Assembly (NCBI GenBank): GCA_036351675.1
Contig: JAZBPO010000156.1
Location: 1 to 5,442 of the forward strand
Origin: JAZBPO01 sp036351675
GTDB taxonomy: Bacteria > Pseudomonadota > Gammaproteobacteria > Pseudomonadales > Azotimanducaceae
Direction: 5' to 3'
DNA: 5,442 bases
Below the pieces are notes generated by a model. It searched no databases. It was not told the origin of the DNA and saw nothing but the letters and a program-made list of their open reading frames with translations. Numbering within the stretch: the first letter of the stretch is position 1; each line of letters begins with the position of its first letter. Of the stretch, positions 1 through 3,772 are shown one piece after another. A program made the translations under genes and the position numbers.

Positions 1-720
1 CGGCGTGCCGCGCGCCGGCTTCCACAGAGCCAGCTGCCGCAGTGCCGCGGCCTGGCCGGGGCCGGCCAGGCGCCGCGTGAGCGCATCCTCGAACTCGATG
101 CCGATGCCTTCCGTGGGCCAGCCGCCGCGCCGCTTGAGCACGCGCAGGGCGAGGGTGCCGGCATCGCCGTCCCAGGATTCGATGAGCAGACGCAGCTCCG
201 CAGGCGAGGCCGTGGCGGCTGCCGATTCCGGCCGGAACAGCACGCCCCAGCTGTTCCCCTCACGCGCGGCGATCTGCAGGCGGCGGAGATCGGCGTGGCG
301 CAGGTGGTTCGGATCGGGCCAGCTCAGCACGGCGCTGCAGGTGCCCGACTTCAGTGCCTGCTCCGTGGCCCAGAGCTGGTCCTGATGATTCTTCGGATGC
401 ACGAGCAGCATGCGATCCGTGTCGATGCCCGCGGTGGCCAGGGCCGGGGCGTAGGGCAGGTGCGGTGCGCCGATCCAGGCGATCCAGCGTGGTCGACGCC
501 GGGAAAGGAAGGCGAGGGCGGGCAGCAGCAGGCGCAGCTCGCCCACCCCGGTGGCATCGGAGAGAATCTCCGTGAGACCGTCTTCGGGCCAGCCGGCGCC
601 GGTGAGTTCTGCGTCCAGGGCCGGGAAACCGGTGGTGATGGTGCCCCGGTCGCTGCCGGGGCCGTCGGCGGCGCGCCACAGATGACGGTGGCGCAGCAGA
701 TCGTCGATGGTTCTGGTCAT
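1..720 (-). CDS. imuA: ImuA, translesion DNA synthesis accessory protein (3' end beyond window)
   Basis: The 240 visible codons run open to the left edge. The product is a RecA/SulA-like protein of the ImuA family. Family knowledge: ImuA works with the Y-family-like ImuB and the alternative polymerase DnaE2 in SOS-induced, error-prone lesion bypass in the cytoplasm. Seen here: an N-terminal helix (TIDDLLRHRHLWRA), then TGFPALDAEL (about residues 30-39) and the GWPEDGLTEIL segment (43-53). GVGELRLLLPALA (58-70) replaces a Walker A loop, so ATP binding is not expected. Later come PYAPALA, the LWATEQAL stretch (about 117-124), AVLSW (about 130-134), LRRLQIAAREG and LFRPESAA. The usual family length is about 220-260 aa, so little is missing. 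ATG at 720 is the first start that retains the family N-terminus; its Shine-Dalgarno is poor. An SOS box lies 33-48 bases upstream. imuB and dnaE2 would be expected just left of the window. Confidence 0.92.
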   Translation of the reverse strand, partial: MTRTIDDLLRHRHLWRAADGPGSDRGTITTGFPALDAELTGAGWPEDGLTEILSDATGVGELRLLLPALAFLSRRRPRWIAWIGAPHLPYAPALATAGIDTDRMLLVHPKNHQDQLWATEQALKSGTCSAVLSWPDPNHLRHADLRRLQIAAREGNSWGVLFRPESAAATASPAELRLLIESWDGDAGTLALRVLKRRGGWPTEGIGIEFEDALTRRLAGPGQAAALRQLALWKPARGTP

Positions 721-751
721 GGCGGATGCTCGACTGGCTGCATGTCCAGTA

Positions 752-779
752 ACTGTATACACGAACAGTATCGAGTCAA
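752..779 (-). promoter_or_regulatory. Predicted sigma70 promoter of imuA
   Basis: On the minus strand there is a -35-like TTGACT (plus coordinates 774-779), a 16-base spacer, and a -10-like TACAGT (752-757). The TTGACT hexamer matches consensus at 5 of 6 positions; the -10 matches at 4 of 6. The -10 hexamer lies across one arm of the LexA box, the usual arrangement for direct repression. Transcription would start near 744-745, leaving a leader of only about 25 bases before the imuA ATG. The elements are seen in sequence; the promoter activity is inferred. Confidence 0.6.
753..768. promoter_or_regulatory. LexA operator (SOS box) for imuA
   Basis: CTGTATACACGAACAG is an exact CTGT-N8-ACAG match to the gammaproteobacterial LexA consensus, and the flanking bases extend the dyad (aaCTGT...ACAGta). 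It sits 33-48 bases upstream of the imuA ATG and overlaps the predicted -10 hexamer. LexA bound here would block imuA transcription until RecA-stimulated LexA self-cleavage after DNA damage. imuA cassettes are known SOS genes, so gene identity and operator support each other. Confidence 0.9.
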
Positions 780-894
780 GCGCACTCCGCGGCGAACGAC
801 GAGCGGCCGTCCCCGAGCCGCGGTCGGCCATGAGGCGGCGGTCGCGATCGCGCCTGTTTCCGGATCATCGCCATGGAGACGGGACGGTGGAGAA

Positions 895-920
895 GGGGGT
901 GAAGGAGGTGAAGGAGGACC
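895..920 (+). repeat. Purine-rich 9-base tandem repeat resembling stacked Shine-Dalgarno sites
   Basis: Three adjacent units read GGGGGTGAA, GGAGGTGAA and GGAGGACC. The middle of the array (902-911) gives AAGGAGGTGA, a full match to the anti-Shine-Dalgarno tail of 16S rRNA, and a second AAGGAGG follows at 911-917. The only start codon at a sensible distance is GTG at 922, which opens a 104-codon frame I do not believe is a gene. The repeat is seen directly; any role is unknown. Confidence 0.7.
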
Positions 921-934
921 GGTGCGGCGAGCCC

Positions 935-1090
935 TCCCTGGCCCGCCTCCGGCATGCGGGCCATGCCCGCCTGCCGTTCATCCGACCCTCTGCGCCGTCC
1001 CTGGCGCGGCTCCGACACCTTTCCCTGGCGCGCGGAACCCCTCTCTTCCCGTGTCCACCTTCCCTGTGGAGTGGCGGTGCCGTCCCTGGC
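935..1090. repeat. Dispersed short repeat centred on TCCCTGGC (four copies)
   Basis: TCCCTGGC occurs at 935-942, 998-1005, 1022-1029 and 1083-1090. Copies 1 and 2 sit in a longer shared unit: 932-954 and 995-1017 agree at 19 of 23 positions. Copies 1 and 4 share TCCCTGGCCCGCC. All four lie in the same orientation within 156 bases of noncoding sequence. This looks like a degenerate family of short interspersed repeats, but I cannot name it from the sequence. Confidence 0.6.
951..975. repeat. Imperfect 25-base inverted repeat (hairpin)
   Basis: GGCA-T-GCGGGC (951-961) pairs with GCCCGC-C-TGCC (965-975) around the loop CAT. This gives ten Watson-Crick pairs with one mismatch. No T-rich tract follows on either strand, so it does not look like an intrinsic terminator. 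It lies between TCCCTGGC copies 1 and 2 and may belong to the same repeat. Confidence 0.6.
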
Positions 1091-1161
1091 CCGCCGTTCG
1101 GCTGCTGGGCGATCCCTCTGACGCAACCGAGATCGAGCATACGGATCCACGCGGCGCGCTG

Positions 1162-1234
1162 AACTACGGGCGAAGACTCCGGAGAAAGACGATTTGTCGA
1201 GATGAATCAGGCATCTGCAGGCAGACCCGTAGTT
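1162..1234. repeat. 73-base lower-GC element bounded by 9-base perfect inverted repeats
   Basis: AACTACGGG (1162-1170) is the exact reverse complement of CCCGTAGTT (1226-1234). The 55 bases between are about 51% GC, clearly below the surroundings. They contain a CTCCGGAG palindrome (1178-1185), a GATT...AATC hairpin (1191-1208), and TCTGC-AG-GCAGA (1214-1225) directly abutting the right arm. The element lies 8 bases past the stop of the TRIC-type gene. As RNA it could fold as a closed multi-branch structure. It might be a structured 3' end, a small RNA, or a tiny mobile-element remnant; no target duplication is visible. Confidence 0.5.
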
Positions 1235-1242
1235 GACCGGAA

Positions 1243-1860
1243 CTATTTCGCCGCGCCCCCGGAGGGTGGCCGCGGCAGAGACCAGTCGCGCAGGATGCCC
1301 GCCGCCCGGAGCGCGAAGGCCACGACGGCACCGAGCGCCAGAGCCGGATCGTTCGGCAGACCGGAGAGCGTCGCCGCGACGAAGACGAGGGCGCCGGCGA
1401 AGGCCGCCGTGGCGTAGATCTCCCGGTGCAGCACCAGCGGCACCTCGTTGGCGACCACGTCGCGCAGCAGGCCACCGACGACGGCCGTGATCACGCCCAT
1501 CATCACGGCGATGGCCGGATCCCCGGTGACCAGCAGGCCGCGGCGGGCACCGAGCACGGCGAACACGGACAGACCGAGCGCGTCGAACCAGAGCAGCCAG
1601 CGTTCGCGCCGCGCGACGGCGCCGGCGAAGAAGAACGTCAGCGTCGCGGCGAGTACCACCTCGTAGAGCGGCAGCGGGTTCGCGAGCCAGAACACGGGGC
1701 GATCGAGGATCAGATCGCGCAGCGTGCCGCCGCCGACGGCCGGAAGGAAGGCGAGGACGAGGAAGCCGAAGGGATCGAGCTGCCGGCGCGCGGCGGCGAG
1801 GCCGCCGGAGAGCGCGAACGCCAGGATCCCGAAGGCGTCGAGGAGTTGCCAGACGCTCAT
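1243..1860 (-). CDS. UPF0126/TRIC-type membrane protein (glycine transporter family, YicG/YadS-like)
   Basis: A complete 205-aa inner-membrane protein; E. coli YicG and YadS are about the same length. It has the family's internal duplication. Repeat 1 (about residues 6-60) has LDAFGILAFALSGGLAA, then LDPFG, then a glycine-rich GGG (43-45) followed by RD (48-49). Repeat 2 (about 92-150) has FDALGLSVFAVLGA, then GD, then GG (129-130) with LRD (132-134). About seven hydrophobic helices are visible. Members are annotated as glycine transporters or as bacterial relatives of TRIC cation channels; substrate cannot be assigned from sequence. ATG at 1860 is chosen because MSVWQLLDAFG is the usual family N-terminus and the longer open frame upstream is arginine-rich and family-free. 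The ribosome binding site is weak. It is divergent from glsA. Confidence 0.92.
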   Translation of the reverse strand: MSVWQLLDAFGILAFALSGGLAAARRQLDPFGFLVLAFLPAVGGGTLRDLILDRPVFWLANPLPLYEVVLAATLTFFFAGAVARRERWLLWFDALGLSVFAVLGARRGLLVTGDPAIAVMMGVITAVVGGLLRDVVANEVPLVLHREIYATAAFAGALVFVAATLSGLPNDPALALGAVVAFALRAAGILRDWSLPRPPSGGAAK

Positions 1861-2051
1861 GGCCGGCGGCCGGGTGCTTCGGGACGACGCGCCGCGGCGC
1901 GCCGGCGCGCATGCGCTTCGCCGTGGTCGCCGGCCGCAGGCCGGAGCCGTGGATGCATCGTCCGGAGGCTCGCTCGACGAAACGGTTCTTCCTTCTACAC
2001 GAACTGCCCGTAGCATGGCGTCCGACGCGAGGGTGGATCGGGAAGGGGGCC
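1861..2051. other. Divergent intergenic region between the TRIC-type gene and glsA
   Basis: These 191 bases should carry the promoters of both flanking genes. No strong sigma70 site stands out; the best for glsA is a poor TTCCTT (1989-1994), 16 bases, TAGCAT (2011-2016). Positions 1977-2016 are less GC-rich than the rest and are the likeliest promoter zone. The part nearer the TRIC-type gene is dominated by palindromes. I looked for a glycine riboswitch, which precedes some genes of this family, and saw no recognisable core. Confidence 0.5.
1889..1944. repeat. Cluster of overlapping palindromes in the TRIC-type gene leader
   Basis: Three perfect palindromes overlap: GCGCCGCGGCGC (1889-1900), GCGCGCCGGCGCGC (1897-1910) and GCGCATGCGC (1907-1916). 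They are followed by a 6-bp hairpin CCGGCC-GCA-GGCCGG (1930-1944). On the minus-strand transcript these would form stable structure 28-84 bases before the TRIC-type start codon. In such GC-rich DNA some palindromes are expected by chance, so function is only a possibility. Confidence 0.5.
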
Positions 2052-2999
2052 ATGGCCGAAGCACTCGAAGGACTCGCCCGTGAGGCACTCGACCTCGGCC
2101 GTGCCGCCGCTCCGTCCGGCAAGGTCGCGACCTACATCCCGGAGCTCGGCCGCGCCGATCCGGGCGCCGTCGCACTCGCGATCCACACCGTGGACGGGGA
2201 CGCCGTCGCCGTCGGCGACGTCTCCCGGTGCTTCACGCTGCAGAGCGTGAGCAAGGTCTTCGCCCTCGCCGCATTGCTGCGCGGCGGCGACGACGGCCTC
2301 TGGGAGCATGTGCGCCAGGAACCGAGCGGCGATGCCTTCCATTCCATCGTCCGCCTCGAGGAGGAGGGCGGCCGGCCGCGCAACCCCTTCATCAACGCCG
2401 GCGCCATCGTCGTCAGCGGACGTCTGCCGGGCGTGGATCCCGCTGCGCGGGCCGGGGTCGTACGCGCGTTCCTGCGCGAGGCGGCGGCCAGCGGTGACGA
2501 GGCCTTCGCCATGGACGAGGCCGTCTACCGCTCCGAGTGCCGCACGGGATTCCGCAACCGCGCGCTCGCGAACTTCATGTGCCATCACGGCGTGCTCGTC
2601 GATCCGGACGGTGCCGCCGACGGCTATTTCCGCCAGTGCGCGCTCACCGCCGACGTGGACGCACTGGCCCGCGCCGGGCTCTTCCTCGCCGCCGGCGGCC
2701 TCGATCCGCACCGCGACCTGCGTCTGCTCGACGCCGCCGCGACGCGCACGATCGTCGCGCTCATGGGCACCTGCGGTCTCTACGACGAGGTCGGCTCCTT
2801 CGCCGTCCGCGTCGGTGTGCCCGGCAAGAGCGGCGTCTCCGGCGCGATTCTCGCGATCGTGCCCGGCCGCATGAGCATCGCCTGCTTCGGCCCCGCCCTC
2901 GGCGTCCGCGGCAACAGCGTCGCCGGGCTGGCCATGCTCGAGTTCCTCGCCCGCGAACTCTCCCTCTCGGTCTTCGACGCAGGAATCGCACCGCCATGA
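2052..2999 (+). CDS. glsA: Glutaminase A, serine-dependent beta-lactamase fold
   Basis: A complete 315-aa short-form glutaminase without ankyrin or STAS extensions; the usual bacterial length is about 305-315. It hydrolyses L-glutamine to glutamate and ammonia in the cytoplasm. Active-site elements are all visible: nucleophile Ser65 and base Lys68 in QSVSK, Asn115 in NPFINAGAI, Glu162 in the RSE segment, Asn169 in FRNRALANF, Tyr192 in GYF, Tyr244 in TCGLYD, and Val262 in the GKSGVSG loop. These match the positions known for E. coli YbaS. ATG at 2052 gives the expected N-terminus (LEGLAREALDLGRAA...GKVATYIPELGRADP). The open frame continues upstream to 1911 but is arginine-rich and non-homologous. 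A GGAAGG stretch (2041-2046) is a fair ribosome binding site. The stop overlaps the anbu start (ATGA), so the two are almost certainly co-transcribed. Confidence 0.96.
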   Translation: MAEALEGLAREALDLGRAAAPSGKVATYIPELGRADPGAVALAIHTVDGDAVAVGDVSRCFTLQSVSKVFALAALLRGGDDGLWEHVRQEPSGDAFHSIVRLEEEGGRPRNPFINAGAIVVSGRLPGVDPAARAGVVRAFLREAAASGDEAFAMDEAVYRSECRTGFRNRALANFMCHHGVLVDPDGAADGYFRQCALTADVDALARAGLFLAAGGLDPHRDLRLLDAAATRTIVALMGTCGLYDEVGSFAVRVGVPGKSGVSGAILAIVPGRMSIACFGPALGVRGNSVAGLAMLEFLARELSLSVFDAGIAPP

Positions 3000-3739
3000 C
3001 CTACTGCCTCGCCCTGAAGGTGAACGAGGGCATCGTCTTCGGCGCCGACACGCGCACGAACGCCGGTGTCGACTACGTCACCAGCTATCGCAAGATCCAC
3101 GTCTTCGACGGCTTCGCCGATCGCATCTTCGTGCTGCTCTCGGCCGGCAACCTCGGCGTGAGTCAGGAGGTCGTGCACTGGCTGCGTCGCGATCTCGCCG
3201 CCGACGACGGCCGCGAGAGCCTCGCGTCGGCGACCTGGGCCTTCGAGGCAGCCGACTACGTCGGCCGCGTGAGCCGTGCCGTGCAGGAGCGCCATCAGGA
3301 CGCCTTCGCCGCCTCGGGCGTCGCCGGCGGCACGAGCCTGATCCTCGGTGGCCAGGTCGCCGGCAGGCCGCACGCCATCTTCATGATCTATCCGCAGGGC
3401 AACTTCATCGAGGCGTCGGAGGACACGCCCTATCTGCAGATCGGCGAGAACAAGTACGGCAAGCCCATGCTGGACCGGCTCCTGACGCCGGAACTCGGTC
3501 TCGCGGACTGTGCGCGCCTCGCTCTCGTGTCCCTCGACGGCACGCTGCGCTCGAATGTGACCGTGGGTCTGCCGCTGGACCTCGCCGTGTTCGAGACCGG
3601 CAGCGTGAAGCTCGCGCGGGAGCTGCGCCTCGATGCGGGTACACCCTATCTGAAGGCGCTTCGGGCGAGCTGGGAGGCCGGCCTGCGTCGGGCCTTCGCC
3701 GAACTGCCGCGCTTCGACTGGGAGACGCCGGCACCGTGA
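2996..3739 (+). CDS. anbu: Anbu, proteasome-like threonine hydrolase (COG3484)
   Basis: A 247-aa protein of the Anbu (ancestral beta-subunit) family of Ntn hydrolases, close to the usual 240-250 aa. It opens MTYCLALKVNEG, so removal of Met1 would expose Thr2 as nucleophile without a propeptide. The other expected catalytic residues are Asp18 (FGADTRTNAG) and Lys33 (SYRKIHVF). Family hallmarks follow: LLSAGNLGVSQEV, GGTSLILGGQV, EDTPYLQIGENKYGKPMLDR (about 142-161) and SLDGTLRSNVTVGLPLDLAV. Anbu subunits are known to assemble into open helical, lock-washer-like rings in the cytoplasm; the physiological substrate is unknown and no dedicated unfoldase ATPase is established. The start overlaps the glsA stop as ATGA, with AGGA at 2981-2984 as ribosome binding site. 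Its usual partners (transglutaminase-like, alpha-E and ATP-grasp proteins) are not in the window. Confidence 0.95.
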   Translation: MTYCLALKVNEGIVFGADTRTNAGVDYVTSYRKIHVFDGFADRIFVLLSAGNLGVSQEVVHWLRRDLAADDGRESLASATWAFEAADYVGRVSRAVQERHQDAFAASGVAGGTSLILGGQVAGRPHAIFMIYPQGNFIEASEDTPYLQIGENKYGKPMLDRLLTPELGLADCARLALVSLDGTLRSNVTVGLPLDLAVFETGSVKLARELRLDAGTPYLKALRASWEAGLRRAFAELPRFDWETPAP

Positions 3740-3770
3740 TGCGAAGCGCCAGCAGGCGTGCGGTGCACCG
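3731..3770. terminator. Possible bidirectional terminator between anbu and the TPR gene
   Basis: GCACCG (3731-3736, over the anbu stop region) pairs with CGGTGC (3761-3766). It encloses an inner hairpin GCGCC-AGCA-GGCGT (3746-3759, one G-U pair). CGGTGCACCG (3761-3770) is itself palindromic. The 33-base gap separates two convergent genes, where a shared terminator is expected. There is no T-rich tract on either strand, so an intrinsic mechanism is doubtful. Confidence 0.35.
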
Positions 3771-3772
3771 AC

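Larger units (their letters stand above)
780..1242. other. Gene-poor intergenic region with repeats and hairpins
   Basis: No convincing protein gene is visible here. Several frames stay open, but they are proline/arginine-rich, match no family I recognise, and have weaker third-position G/C bias than the real genes. The segment separates the end of the TRIC-type gene from the imuA promoter. It contains a 9-base tandem repeat (895-920), four TCCCTGGC copies (935-1090), a hairpin (951-975), and a 73-base inverted-repeat element (1162-1234). It could be a decayed repeat element or a noncoding RNA region; I cannot tell which. Confidence 0.6.

Noticed and set aside
1162..1234. Possible tRNA, because of the 73-base size and closing stem
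   Set aside because: The closing stem is 9 rather than 7 bp, there is no TTC-containing T-loop, and the putative T-arm has a 2-base loop.
295..1236. Long plus-strand open frame across imuA and the intergenic region
   Set aside because: Its first part is antisense to the clearly recognisable imuA, and the rest is proline/arginine-rich with no family motifs and weaker third-position GC.
922..1236. GTG-started 104-aa frame behind the strong Shine-Dalgarno-like repeat
   Set aside because: Only about 70% G/C at third positions in its first 60 codons, clearly lower than the real genes; low-complexity proline-rich product; contains the dispersed repeats.
1158..1238. Possible integron attC site: AAC...GTT ends with near-matches to RYYYAAC and GTTRRRY
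   Set aside because: Each core has a mismatch, the arms are fully paired where an attC has an unpaired spacer, and the neighbours are ordinary chromosomal genes with no integrase.
1911..2051. Upstream extension of glsA to ATG 1911
   Set aside because: The extra 47 residues are arginine/proline-rich, lie over the palindromes, and have no counterpart in the glutaminase family, which starts near ATG 2052.
1861..2175. Upstream extension of the TRIC-type gene to 2175
   Set aside because: It would overlap the 5' end of glsA and add about 105 non-membrane, arginine-rich residues before the canonical MSVWQLLDAFG start.
1995..2711. Minus-strand 238-aa open frame opposite glsA
   Set aside because: It is a mirror of the glutaminase reading frame caused by strong GC bias; no domain is recognisable.
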